From Pseudomonas fluorescens (lineage in GTDB: Bacteria; Pseudomonadota; Gammaproteobacteria; Pseudomonadales; Pseudomonadaceae), in contig NZ_LVEJ01000002.1 in assembly GCF_001648775.1 (NCBI RefSeq), forward strand, positions 62,001 through 126,000: a DNA stretch of 64,000 nt. The letters run 5' to 3'. The notes beneath the pieces were generated by a model that saw only the letters and a program-made list of their open reading frames with translations, searched no databases and was not told the origin of the DNA. Below, piece by piece: positions 7,546 through 15,303 of this stretch (positions within the stretch are counted from its first letter, which is position 1; each line of letters opens with the position of its first letter). The position numbers and the translations under genes are program-made.

Positions 7546-7979
7546 TGAAAGGAATGGCGGCTGCTTCAGTTCTCGCACTAGTGACAGGGCTTACTGCACT
7601 CGACAGTGTCGGGGCTGAACCTGTTGAGCAACAAGCAACCGCCATGCTTTTCGATGCATGTCCAACATTGGCGACTGCCCGAAACGCCTCCGAAATTGTC
7701 GATCTGAAAACCAGTCGTCTACCTGCCGAAGACAGCTCAGAGCGTGACATGGGATGGCGAGAGATCGTTCAAGTCCAAATCAAACTGGCGTCCCCAGCCA
7801 AGAGCTTACCGCGTGATTTCTACGCCTCTGGCCATACTTGCCAATTCGATATCGGCCATGGTGGGTTGATGACCGCCAAGGCACCGTGCAAGAAAATCTG
7901 TGGGATTACAGCGATAGACAGAGATCCTGCATACCTACCCATAGCCGCGACGAAGGCATTAAATCTTGCCGCAGAATAG
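7545..7979 (+). CDS. secreted hypothetical protein at end of early operon
   Basis: The protein has 144 residues and begins with a signal peptide (MKGMAAASVLALVTGLTAL, cleavage likely after VGA at about 24). The mature part contains four Cys residues (ACP, HTC, APCKKIC) that could form disulfides in the periplasm. It is coupled to the Mor gene by a TAATG overlap and followed by a strong terminator. An exported early protein of a temperate phage could act in superinfection exclusion or envelope modification, but no family is recognised. Confidence 0.7.
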   Translation: MKGMAAASVLALVTGLTALDSVGAEPVEQQATAMLFDACPTLATARNASEIVDLKTSRLPAEDSSERDMGWREIVQVQIKLASPAKSLPRDFYASGHTCQFDIGHGGLMTAKAPCKKICGITAIDRDPAYLPIAATKALNLAAE

Positions 7980-7988
7980 TTCTACCCA

Positions 7989-8014
7989 GCCCCGCCATCG
8001 AGCGGGGCTTTTTC
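7989..8014 (+). terminator. intrinsic terminator closing the early/middle operon
   Basis: AGCCCCGC at 7989-7996 pairs with GCGGGGCT at 8003-8010 across a six-base loop, followed by TTTTT. It separates the early/regulatory block from the lysis and structural genes, so a Mor-dependent promoter for the late region is expected just downstream. Confidence 0.9.
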
Positions 8015-8051
8015 TTACACACTGCTGATACTCAACCACCCCCCATCAAAG

Positions 8052-8088
8052 GCGAACCTACCCCCGTTCTATCAAACGGCAGGTTCGC
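8052..8088 (+). promoter_or_regulatory. stem-loop in the late leader covering the first ribosome site
   Basis: GCGAACCT (8052-8059) pairs with AGGTTCGC (8081-8088), with an inner CCGTT/AACGG stem. The structure ends three bases before ATG 8092 and would bury the only SD-like bases (CAGG). There is no T-run. It may limit translation of the first lysis-region gene; this is inferred from the sequence only. Confidence 0.45.
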
Positions 8089-8091
8089 ACC

Positions 8092-8433
8092 ATGCACTCC
8101 GCTCACGCTTCCCCAAAAGTCTCACGGCCCAAATGGCCACGCCAACACGCGCAACTCATACTCGCTGCAGGTGATGATCTGGCCCGCGAAGTGCTATGGG
8201 CAAAGGTTCCGACAGGCTGGTGTGACATGGTGCAACTGCATATCTCCCAGGCCGAGGCACGCACAGAGTCGCACATTCAGCAAAGTGAGCAGTTACAGAC
8301 GCGTGCAAGTCCTACAGCGCCTGCCTTAGCTGAATACCAAGAACCCTCACGCCTACGTGGCAGCGCCATTGTCGCTAGCACTCATCTAGCCGCATTGCGT
8401 TCCGCCATACACCCCTTGCGAGTAACTGCATGA
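8092..8433 (+). CDS. hypothetical first late protein
   Basis: The protein has 113 residues and no signal peptide or transmembrane segment. It contains the helical stretch ILAAGDDLAREVLWAKVP (about 23 to 40) that is frequent in hypothetical proteins heading Pseudomonas Mu-like lysis cassettes. It is the first gene after the terminator at 8014 and overlaps the holin-like gene by four bases (ATGA). Function unknown; a lysis-timing role is possible from position. Confidence 0.65.
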   Translation: MHSAHASPKVSRPKWPRQHAQLILAAGDDLAREVLWAKVPTGWCDMVQLHISQAEARTESHIQQSEQLQTRASPTAPALAEYQEPSRLRGSAIVASTHLAALRSAIHPLRVTA

Positions 8434-8723
8434 ATCTTCCGTTACCGAGGCGGCGTCCCCGTGCGCCCCGTATGACTAACTGGACACTGATCACCATCGC
8501 ACTGCTGGTGTGCCTGGCAATCGTTGCGCCAACCAAACTGCCGGTCGTTGTCTATAAATGTGGCTTGGTCACTCTAGGCGGTGTACTCGGCTACTGGATC
8601 GACCGTGCGTTGTTCCCCTATGCCCGCCCGAACAGGGTTCGGTGCTATGAGCGCTCCATGGCCGGTATCCGCCGCGCCCTCGTCGTGCTGGCCTGCATCC
8701 TTGGCCTGACGCTGGGGCTTTGA
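8430..8723 (+). CDS. holin-like small membrane protein
   Basis: This 97-residue protein has a basic N-terminus (PLPRRRPRAPR) and three likely membrane helices at about 17 to 35, 38 to 58 and 82 to 97, the layout of a class I holin. It stands immediately upstream of the endolysin and Rz/Rz1 genes, where it would permeabilise the inner membrane to trigger lysis. The assignment rests on topology and position, since holins are poorly conserved. Confidence 0.75.
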   Translation: MNLPLPRRRPRAPRMTNWTLITIALLVCLAIVAPTKLPVVVYKCGLVTLGGVLGYWIDRALFPYARPNRVRCYERSMAGIRRALVVLACILGLTLGL

Positions 8724-8725
8724 GC

Positions 8726-9358
8726 ATGCGGCGAATATTTCTATACATAAGTGCAGTCTCGCTGACCTCTCTCTTCGGACTTGCGACAGGCGCGCCCGCT
8801 CACGCCGAAATTCCGGCCGACGCTGAGCGCTACCGCCGCGACCTGATCCGCATCGCCCAGGCGGAATGGGGCCTTGATGCTCCGGTGGCGACCTTCGCCG
8901 CACAGATCCATCAGGAAAGCCGCTGGCGATTCGATGCGAAATCGCCGGTCGGTGCGCAAGGCTTGGGCCAAGTGATGCCCTCGACCGCCACATGGCTTGC
9001 CCAACTATTCCCCAAAGCGCTGGGCAGTATCGAACCGTTTAACCCTACGTGGTCAATGCAGGCACTCGTCAGTTACGACCGCTGGTTAGCGGATCGTAAC
9101 CGCGCGCGCAGTACTTGCGAACAAGGGGCATTCATCCTCGCCAGCTACAACGGCGGACTGGGCTGGGTCATCCGTGACCGCAAGTTGGCATTGGCAAAAG
9201 GCGCCGATCCGCTGACATGGTTCAACTCGGTCGAACGGCACAACGCTGGTCGTTCGGCCGCGGCCTTCAAAGAAAACCGCCAGTACCCGCGCTTGATCTT
9301 GCTGCGCTGGGAAGCGTTGTACGTCGCAAACGGCTGGGGCCAAGGATTGTGCCAATGA
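8726..9358 (+). CDS. secreted SLT-type endolysin (lytic transglycosylase)
   Basis: The protein cleaves peptidoglycan at the end of the lytic cycle. Residues 1 to 27 are a cleavable signal peptide ending in AHA. The SLT domain follows, with catalytic Glu about 64 in IHQESRW and the family motif GAQGLGQVMPST. The signal peptide means it reaches the periplasm through Sec, so the holin would act mainly on timing or membrane potential. TTG at 8720 is an alternative start; ATG 8726 gives a normal signal peptide. It overlaps the Rz gene by four bases. Confidence 0.9.
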   Translation: MRRIFLYISAVSLTSLFGLATGAPAHAEIPADAERYRRDLIRIAQAEWGLDAPVATFAAQIHQESRWRFDAKSPVGAQGLGQVMPSTATWLAQLFPKALGSIEPFNPTWSMQALVSYDRWLADRNRARSTCEQGAFILASYNGGLGWVIRDRKLALAKGADPLTWFNSVERHNAGRSAAAFKENRQYPRLILLRWEALYVANGWGQGLCQ

Positions 9359-9897
9359 AAACCATGCTGGCTCTTTTCAGCTCGGCCACTTGGTATGTGG
9401 CGTTGATTGTCGCAGTGGTTTATGGCCTGCACGTTTACCGCCAGGAAGGCTATGACGAAGGCTTCGCGCTGGCCACCGCCGTGGGTGATAAGGCCACCGC
9501 CGAACTTCGCGAATCCTTCACCAGCGAAAAACTTGGATTAGCCCAAGCCGCCGCAGATACCGCGAACAACGCCCTTTTTGATCTGCGTGCTCAACAAACC
9601 AAGAACAACCAACTCACCAGCCAACTCGCTGACAGCAAAGAACGTCTGCGCAAAACCACCGACAAGCTCACAGGGGAAATAGCCCATGTCACCCAACTTT
9701 ACCGGCGCGCCCTGGATGCGCCGCGTGAGCCGTTACCTGGTGCTGTGTTCACTGTCGGCTTTGTCCGCGTGTGGAACACTGCAAACGGTATCCGTTCCGC
9801 AATGCCAGCCCCGAACGACACCAGCGGACTTGCTGCGCCGCCCGGCGGAACCGGAACCACTTACACCGATGAACGCCAGCGAAGCAACAATCGCTGA
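9355..9897 (+). CDS. Rz-like inner-membrane spanin
   Basis: The protein has 180 residues, with an N-terminal membrane anchor (about 10 to 26) and a long Ala/Lys/Glu-rich coiled coil (about 45 to 120), the typical Rz design. With Rz1 it fuses inner and outer membranes as the last step of lysis. A second lipoprotein gene (Rz1) starts inside it in another frame. The last 60 codons are shared with Rz1 and are low in recognisable structure (Pro/Gly/Thr-rich), as expected for a constrained overlap. Confidence 0.85.
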   Translation: MKTMLALFSSATWYVALIVAVVYGLHVYRQEGYDEGFALATAVGDKATAELRESFTSEKLGLAQAAADTANNALFDLRAQQTKNNQLTSQLADSKERLRKTTDKLTGEIAHVTQLYRRALDAPREPLPGAVFTVGFVRVWNTANGIRSAMPAPNDTSGLAAPPGGTGTTYTDERQRSNNR

Positions 9898-10024
9898 CGA
9901 CCTCGACTCCGGTATTCACCAAGCCGAGATCCTGACTAACCAAGTACGCAATGCCGAGCTGCATGGCATCTGTCGAGCGCAACTCGACAACCTGATTGAT
10001 TGGACACGCAATGGAAGCAACTGA
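9686..10024 (+). CDS. Rz1-like outer-membrane spanin lipoprotein, nested in Rz
   Basis: The gene starts inside the Rz-like gene in a different reading frame and runs past its end. The lipobox LSAC follows a hydrophobic signal segment (YLVLCSLSALSAC); Cys29 would be the lipidated residue if ATG 9686 is used. AGGGGA upstream of 9686 is a strong SD; ATG 9716 is an alternative that gives a shorter signal peptide. The mature part is Pro-rich near its start, as in other Rz1 proteins, then helical. Confidence 0.85.
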   Translation: MSPNFTGAPWMRRVSRYLVLCSLSALSACGTLQTVSVPQCQPRTTPADLLRRPAEPEPLTPMNASEATIADDLDSGIHQAEILTNQVRNAELHGICRAQLDNLIDWTRNGSN

Positions 10025-10229
10025 TGAAGCCAGCCTGCTGGAGGCCCTCCACAACGACTCCGCTTTAGCGGCGCATTTGGCACAACGGGAAACCTTGACT
10101 GGCCCGTCCGCCGAATTCTGCCAAGCGGCTGATTGCGACATGCCGATCCCCGAAGACCGGCGCCAAGCCGTCGAGGGCGTACAACATTGCGCGCTCTGCC
10201 AAATGCGTCGTGAAAGGAACCAATTCTGA
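10011..10229 (+). CDS. TraR/DksA-type zinc-finger protein
   Basis: This 72-residue protein has the four-Cys DksA/TraR zinc finger: CQAADC then CALC at about residues 37 to 64, with the PIPEDRRQAV spacer typical of the family. Such proteins bind the secondary channel of RNA polymerase and shift promoter choice. They are common in transposable phages after the lysis genes. ATG 10011 overlaps the Rz1 stop region, and the stop overlaps the next ATG. Confidence 0.88.
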   Translation: MEATDEASLLEALHNDSALAAHLAQRETLTGPSAEFCQAADCDMPIPEDRRQAVEGVQHCALCQMRRERNQF

Positions 10230-10540
10230 TGACAACAATTGAGATGCCGCTTTGGCAGATGATCACCTTGGGCGGCACCATCCTGGGGGCGTTTGTCGGC
10301 ATGGTAAAGATGCTGCTGGTGCAAATGGAACGGCGCCTGGATCAGCGATTCGCGGTTGTCGACAGGGACAGCGATCGCCTGCGCGAAGTTGAAATCGGAC
10401 TGGAGCGTTTGCGTGGCGAGATGCCCTTGAATTATGTCCGCCGCGAAGATTGGGTGCGCAATCAATCCATCATCGAAGCCAAGCTCGACGGCTTGGCGCT
10501 CAAGTTAGAGAACGTTCAGCTCAAAGGACTACGCCCATGA
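10229..10540 (+). CDS. small membrane/coiled-coil protein, Mu gp25-like (DUF2730)
   Basis: The protein has 103 residues with one N-terminal membrane segment (MITLGGTILGAFVGMVKMLL, about 11 to 30) followed by a charged coiled coil. This layout and the position before gp26 and gp27 homologues match the DUF2730 proteins of Mu-like phages. Its function is unknown in that family. Start and stop overlap the neighbouring genes by one to four bases. Confidence 0.7.
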   Translation: MTTIEMPLWQMITLGGTILGAFVGMVKMLLVQMERRLDQRFAVVDRDSDRLREVEIGLERLRGEMPLNYVRREDWVRNQSIIEAKLDGLALKLENVQLKGLRP

Positions 10541-10848
10541 ACATCGATCCAGCCAAAGCGCGTCGGGAATCCCTGCGCTGGTACATCATTCTGACCCTTA
10601 ATACTTCGCGCCCCGTTGATCCTCACGAAGCCGTGGTGCTCTCGACCATTCAGGGCATCTTCCCAGACGTCACCAGTCTGGAGCTACGACGCGAACTCGA
10701 CTACCTGGAAGATCGCAGTCTAGCCACACTGGATAAACAACCCAGTGGCGTATGGATTTGTGGCCTGACCCACTACGGCGTCGATGTCGCCGAGTACACC
10801 ATTCCTTGCAATCCCGGTATTGCCCGCCCCGAAAAATACTGGAGCTGA
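10537..10848 (+). CDS. Mu gp26-like small winged-helix protein
   Basis: The protein has 103 residues with a winged-helix appearance: RWYIILTLNTSRP, LRRELDYLEDRSLATLD, then a GVWICGLTHYGVDVAEY hairpin. Proteins of this kind lie between gp25 and gp27 homologues in Mu-like phages and may bind DNA during packaging initiation; this is not established. Longer upstream starts overlap the preceding gene and are rejected. Confidence 0.72.
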   Translation: MNIDPAKARRESLRWYIILTLNTSRPVDPHEAVVLSTIQGIFPDVTSLELRRELDYLEDRSLATLDKQPSGVWICGLTHYGVDVAEYTIPCNPGIARPEKYWS

Positions 10849-10852
10849 CCCC

Positions 10853-11365
10853 ATGCCGCCGCGCAGCAAAGTCGCCAGCCTGCCCAAGGCCGTTAAAGCC
10901 TGGCTCGACAAGGCACTGGCTGAAAACAGCTTCAGCGAATACGAAAGCCTCGCGGCCGAGTTGTCGGTCCAGGGCTTTTCGATCAGCAAGTCTGCGTTGC
11001 ATCGCTATGGCCAAGACTTCGAGTCCAAGCTCTCCGCGCTCAAGGTCGCCAGCGAACAGGCACGCGCCGTAGTCGCGGCTGCACCAGATGAAGAAGGCGC
11101 CGTTAACGAGGCGTTGATGCGATTGGTACAGGAGCATTTGTTCAAGTTACTAATGACCGACGATAAGCCATTCGATTTGGCCAAGGTGGCCAAAGCTGTT
11201 GCGGAACTGGGCAAGGCCTCTATCGCGCAGAAGAAATGGCAGGCCGAGTATCGAGAAAAGGCCGAGGCAGCTGCATCGCGTGTCGAAAAAATCGCTAAGA
11301 AAGGTGGTTTGAATCAGGCGACGGTTGATGAAATCCGTCGCGAAATTCTGGGTGTTGCCGCATGA
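10853..11365 (+). CDS. DUF3486 protein (Mu gp27), probable small terminase subunit
   Basis: The N-terminus (PPRSKVASLPKAVKAWLDKAL) followed by a small HTH (ISKSALHRYG) is diagnostic of DUF3486. The protein has 170 residues, normal for gp27. It is thought to recognise packaging DNA and partner the gp28 terminase. In Mu, gp28 follows directly; here an inverted foreign gene separates them. The C-terminal part is Ala/Lys-rich and coiled. Confidence 0.88.
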   Translation: MPPRSKVASLPKAVKAWLDKALAENSFSEYESLAAELSVQGFSISKSALHRYGQDFESKLSALKVASEQARAVVAAAPDEEGAVNEALMRLVQEHLFKLLMTDDKPFDLAKVAKAVAELGKASIAQKKWQAEYREKAEAAASRVEKIAKKGGLNQATVDEIRREILGVAA

Positions 11366-11376
11366 GCCACCGACTG

Positions 11377-11853
11377 TTAACTCGCCCTCATTTCATCAGG
11401 GACGTACGACAACTCTATTCCAAGGCCGTACCGGCATGCAGGGCAATGGAAAGACATGACACCGTCACTTGGGTTGAGTCCTTTGAAAACAGAGCGTTTT
11501 CCATTGTCAAAGCAATTAGTACAGCAAAAATGCTCAGGCTCAGTGCCTTTAAATTCGGGTTTGAGCGCATAGACCACCCTTCCTGGCCCCACCTTCAACA
11601 ACTGGTAACGATCCAGCACACTGGACTTATCCTTGACGGCTCTAAGTTCCTTTTTCAATTCCCCAACTTGATCAATAAGCGCCATCTGTTCTCGCTGCGC
11701 GGTCATCATCTGTTGTTGCAGTTCCATCAGGCTCGCGTTCAGATCAAATACGCGGCTTCTAATCACTTCTTCGTCACGGAGCGTAACCAAGCTTTTCGCG
11801 ATATCAGTAGCCGATCTCGTGCTAGCCAATGCACCTGCAATCCAGTCAATCAT
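11377..11853 (-). CDS. inverted moron: coiled-coil protein with C-terminal Cys-rich (zinc-ribbon-like) domain
   Basis: This 158-residue gene is antisense to the whole late operon and fills the gap between gp27 and gp28. AAGGAG lies nine bases upstream of ATG 11853. Residues 40 to 80 form a coiled coil (MELQQQMMTAQREQMALIDQVGELKKEL). Residues 105 to 150 contain CCTNC and CPAC, a likely metal-binding ribbon. Its orientation suggests expression in the lysogen from its own promoter. No function is recognised. The overlapping plus-strand reading at 11362-11916 is judged a shadow. Confidence 0.8.
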   Translation of the reverse strand: MIDWIAGALASTRSATDIAKSLVTLRDEEVIRSRVFDLNASLMELQQQMMTAQREQMALIDQVGELKKELRAVKDKSSVLDRYQLLKVGPGRVVYALKPEFKGTEPEHFCCTNCFDNGKRSVFKGLNPSDGVMSFHCPACRYGLGIELSYVPDEMRAS

Positions 11854-11912
11854 GGGACCTTCTCCTTATGTATTAGGGAACACACAAAGTTCTCCCCCAA
11901 GAGGGGGTCAGC

Positions 11913-13469
11913 ATGAGTGTTCCGATAATTCTGGAGAATACAGCCGTCTCATCACCTGTGCCTACAGTCCTATTGGACTACCAGAAAAGGTGGATAGGAA
12001 TCCGCGCCCCGCTAAAGGTAGGCGAAAAATCTCGGCGCATTGGTCTCACCTGGGCAGAAGCAGCGGACAACGTGCTGGTTGCCGCTTCGGAGAAGTCTGC
12101 CGCAGGCCAGACCGTCTACTACCTCGGCTACAACCAGGACATGACGGTTGAATACATTCAGGCCTGCGCAATGTGGGCCCGTGCATTCAACTATGCGGCC
12201 GGTGAAATCGAAGAAGGCATCTGGCCCGAAAGCGATCCAGACAAACACATCAAGACCTACACCATCACCTTCCCCAGCGGGCACCGTATCGTCGCGCTGA
12301 CCAGTCGCCCGTCAAACCTGCGTGGTCGCCAAGGTGTCGTCGTGATCGACGAAGCAGCCTTCCACCAAGACTTGGCCGAACTACTGAAAGCTGCGCTGGC
12401 TCTGCTGATCTGGGGCGGCGAAGTGCACGTAATCAGCACGCACGACGGCACCGAAAATGCCTTCAACGAACTGATCAACGACATTCGTGCCGGGAAGCGT
12501 AAGGGCAAGCTGTTTCGTTGCGAGTTTCGCGACGCCGTAACAGATGGCCTTTATCAGCGTGTCTGTCTGCGCAAAGGCATCGAGTACAAAGCCAAAGAAG
12601 AAGCTGCCTGGGTGCAGGACGTGTACGACTTTTACGGCGATGCTGCCGAAGAGGAGCTGGACTGCGTACCGTCCCAGGGCGGCGGCGCCTTCCTGAGCCT
12701 GGCGCTGGTTGAACAACGCAGTAATCAGAAGGTGCCAGTTCTGCGTCTGGCATACCCACAAGGTTACGAGATCCTGCCCGAACACCTACGGTTAGCCGAG
12801 TCCCTGGAATGGTGCGAAGAAAACCTCAAGCCGTTACTGGCCGCAATCCCGCTCGACGTACAAAGCTTCTACGGCATGGACTTCGCCCGTTCCGGCGACC
12901 TCTCGGTCATCTGGCCGCTGGTCAAGGAACAAAACCTGCGCAAGCGCACCCCCTTCGTAGTCGAGCTGCGCAACGTTCCATTCAAGCAACAACGGCAAAT
13001 CAAGTTCTACATCCTCGACCGCCTGCCCAACTTCCTGAAAGGCGCAGACGACGCAAGGGGCAACGGCTCCCAGCTCTCGGAAGAAACCGCGATTGAGTAC
13101 GGCTTCAATCGCATTGAACGGGTGATGCTCACCGAAGGCTGGTATCGCGACAACATGCCGCCCTTCAAAGCAGCACTGGAAGACGACACCTTCTACGACA
13201 TCCCGGCCGACAAAGACGTAGTCAGCGACGTACGTGCCTTCCGCATGGTCAAGGGCGTAGCTCGCATACCGGAAAAACGCACCAACGAGAAAGGCGAAAA
13301 GTCAGGCCCCAAACGCCATGGCGACGCCGGTATCGCCGCCGTGCTGGCGGATTACGCCTCCCGTCAGGAAACAGAGATATTCGAATTTCACCGAGTCCAA
13401 CCCGCATCCCAGCATGATCGCGAGATCAAGCTCGGCGCCGGTTGGCGCATCCAGAAAGGCATTTGGTAA
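11913..13469 (+). CDS. terminase large subunit (Mu gp28)
   Basis: The protein packages phage DNA into proheads. It has 518 residues. An adenine/Walker A-like segment KSRRIGLTWA lies at about 39 to 48 and Walker B VVVIDEAAF at about 142 to 150, with the coupling motif STHDG near 175. The C-terminal nuclease has a metal-binding Asp in YGMDFARSGD. The SD is GAGGGGG at 11901-11907, partly paired with an upstream CCCCC. The stop codon overlaps the gp29 start (TAATG). Confidence 0.94.
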   Translation: MSVPIILENTAVSSPVPTVLLDYQKRWIGIRAPLKVGEKSRRIGLTWAEAADNVLVAASEKSAAGQTVYYLGYNQDMTVEYIQACAMWARAFNYAAGEIEEGIWPESDPDKHIKTYTITFPSGHRIVALTSRPSNLRGRQGVVVIDEAAFHQDLAELLKAALALLIWGGEVHVISTHDGTENAFNELINDIRAGKRKGKLFRCEFRDAVTDGLYQRVCLRKGIEYKAKEEAAWVQDVYDFYGDAAEEELDCVPSQGGGAFLSLALVEQRSNQKVPVLRLAYPQGYEILPEHLRLAESLEWCEENLKPLLAAIPLDVQSFYGMDFARSGDLSVIWPLVKEQNLRKRTPFVVELRNVPFKQQRQIKFYILDRLPNFLKGADDARGNGSQLSEETAIEYGFNRIERVMLTEGWYRDNMPPFKAALEDDTFYDIPADKDVVSDVRAFRMVKGVARIPEKRTNEKGEKSGPKRHGDAGIAAVLADYASRQETEIFEFHRVQPASQHDREIKLGAGWRIQKGIW

Positions 13470-15022
13470 TGGCTGACTCCCGCATCGTCGACCAGTACGG
13501 TCGACCGATCCAGTACGACAAACTTACGGAAGAGCTTGCCACTGCCCGCACCACCGGCATACGCCAGGTTTGGCATCAGTCGGTGGCCACCGGCCTGACG
13601 CCGGGGCGGCTGGCCAACATCCTGCAAGGCGCTGCCGAGGGTTCAGCCCATGACTACCTGACCCTCGCCGAAGAAATGGAAGAACGGGATCTGCATTACG
13701 CCTCGGTGCTAGGTACACGCAAACTGGCTGTGTCCGGTTTATCGATCCGCGTTGAAGCCGCCAGCGACGACGCGGAAGACGTGCGCCGCGCCGACCAGCT
13801 CAAAGAGATTGTCGACTCACCCGAGTTCGGTGAACTGCAAGCCGACCTGACCGACGCCATGGGCAAAGGCTATGCGGTCTCCGAAATCATGTGGGATCGC
13901 AGCGGCAAGACCTGGAACCCATCGCGCTTCGAACCCCGCGACCAGCGCTTCTTTCAGTTCGACCGCGACACGGGCCGCGAACTGCGGCTGCTCGATGAGG
14001 CCGACCCGGTCAACGGGATAGCCTTGGCCCCTTACAAATTTATCGTCCACCTGCCGCGCATTCGTTCGGGCCTGCCGATCCGAGGTGGACTGGCGCGCCT
14101 CGCGGCCGTTGGCTACATGTGCAAGGCGTGGACATGGAAAGATTGGATGGGCTTTGCCGACATCTTCGGCATGCCCATGCGTGTCGGCCGCTACGGACCT
14201 GGCGCGAGCAAGGACGATATTACAACGTTGATGTCAGCCGTGGCCAACCTCGGCAGCGATGCCGCCGCCGTCATCCCGGACAGCATGCGCATCGACTTTA
14301 CCCAGGCCGCAAATGTCACGGGTGCCGGGGACTTCTTCAAAGGCCTGGCCGAGTGGTGGGACAAACAAGTCAGTAAAGCGGTGGTCGGCCAGACCATGTC
14401 CACCGATGATGGCTCTAGTCAGGCCCAGGCAACCATCCACAACGAAGTACGCCTCGACCTGCTGCAAGCCGACGCCAAAGCCGAATCCAACACGCTAAAT
14501 CGTTACTTCGTGCGGCCCTGGTGCGATCTGAATTTTGCACCGGGCCGAAAATATCCTCGACTGATCATCGACGTTCCGCAACCGGAGAACACCAAGCTAC
14601 TGGTAGAGGCTCTGAAAGAACTTGTTCCGCTTGGGCTAGAGGTTGAGCAGTCCGTGATACGAGATAAACTCAGCATCCCCGAACCTGCGAAAGGCGCAAA
14701 GCTGCTGGGGAGCATGGCTCCTGTCGCAGCACCAGCATTATCACAGGCTGTCAATCGAGAGCAGACACCCAAACCAGCCGCAACAGTCGATATTGTCGAT
14801 AACCAAGTGCGGACATTAGAACAGGCTGCCACTAATCCACTGGATGACATGGTCGAGCAGATCAAGGAGCTGCTCGATTCAGTCAACAGTCTGGAAGAGT
14901 TTCGGGATCGGTTGATTGAGACCTATCCGACTATGACCACCAATGAGTTGGCGGACGCTATTGCTGATGGGTTGGCAGCGGCCAGCTTGGCAGGCCGCAG
15001 TGACATTTTACGCGGCTTATGA
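13469..15022 (+). CDS. portal protein, Mu gp29 (DUF935)
   Basis: This 517-residue protein carries the DUF935 signature. Examples are SGLSIRVEAASDDAED, YPRLIIDVPQPEN and the conserved KAWTWKDWMGFADIFGMPMR stretch at about 215 to 235. It forms the dodecameric channel at the phage vertex and the docking site for terminase. It is directly coupled to gp28. The final residues run over the end of a small inverted gene at 15017-15241 by six bases. Confidence 0.94.
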   Translation: MADSRIVDQYGRPIQYDKLTEELATARTTGIRQVWHQSVATGLTPGRLANILQGAAEGSAHDYLTLAEEMEERDLHYASVLGTRKLAVSGLSIRVEAASDDAEDVRRADQLKEIVDSPEFGELQADLTDAMGKGYAVSEIMWDRSGKTWNPSRFEPRDQRFFQFDRDTGRELRLLDEADPVNGIALAPYKFIVHLPRIRSGLPIRGGLARLAAVGYMCKAWTWKDWMGFADIFGMPMRVGRYGPGASKDDITTLMSAVANLGSDAAAVIPDSMRIDFTQAANVTGAGDFFKGLAEWWDKQVSKAVVGQTMSTDDGSSQAQATIHNEVRLDLLQADAKAESNTLNRYFVRPWCDLNFAPGRKYPRLIIDVPQPENTKLLVEALKELVPLGLEVEQSVIRDKLSIPEPAKGAKLLGSMAPVAAPALSQAVNREQTPKPAATVDIVDNQVRTLEQAATNPLDDMVEQIKELLDSVNSLEEFRDRLIETYPTMTTNELADAIADGLAAASLAGRSDILRGL

Positions 15023-15241
15023 GACCACTTGATCAAAAATCAATTTAGTCAGCTTGTCCTTCTCGTCCAGCTCTGCAGACAAGTTTTTTATGTACTGATC
15101 AAAAAACCCCACATCGAATCCGGGCTGTGCTTTTAGGACGTGGACTATGAAGACAAAGGCGTTGATAACTTCACCGACTTGTCCACCTATTTCACGGCCC
15201 AGCTCATGCCCTAATTCATTCAAATCAGTTTTATCAGTCAT
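15017..15241 (-). CDS. inverted small moron, function unknown
   Basis: The protein has 74 residues starting MTDKTDLNELGHELGREIGG, helical throughout. A hydrophobic stretch (INAFVFIVHVLKAQPGF, about 25 to 41) precedes a charged C-terminal helix. The DNA is visibly AT-richer than the flanking gp29 and gp30 genes, and the gene is antisense to the late operon, so it was acquired separately and is probably expressed in the lysogen. An upstream in-frame ATG (15325) would overlap gp30 and is rejected. Confidence 0.6.
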   Translation of the reverse strand: MTDKTDLNELGHELGREIGGQVGEVINAFVFIVHVLKAQPGFDVGFFDQYIKNLSAELDEKDKLTKLIFDQVVS

Positions 15242-15303
15242 TTTTTGGTATCTCGTATTAGTCAGAAGTACGTTTTTTAACATACGTAACAGGAAAATTG
15301 CCA

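Noticed and set aside
11362..11916. 184-codon plus-strand frame starting in the gp27 stop
   Set aside because: The minus-strand gene here has a better ribosome site, coiled coil and Cys motif; the plus frame reads as a shadow. It is kept as the alternative to test.
11870..15261. Shared GTATTAG upstream of both inverted genes as a common promoter
   Set aside because: It lies only 14 to 17 bases from the start codons, too close for a -10 box with a ribosome site, and no -35 box fits.
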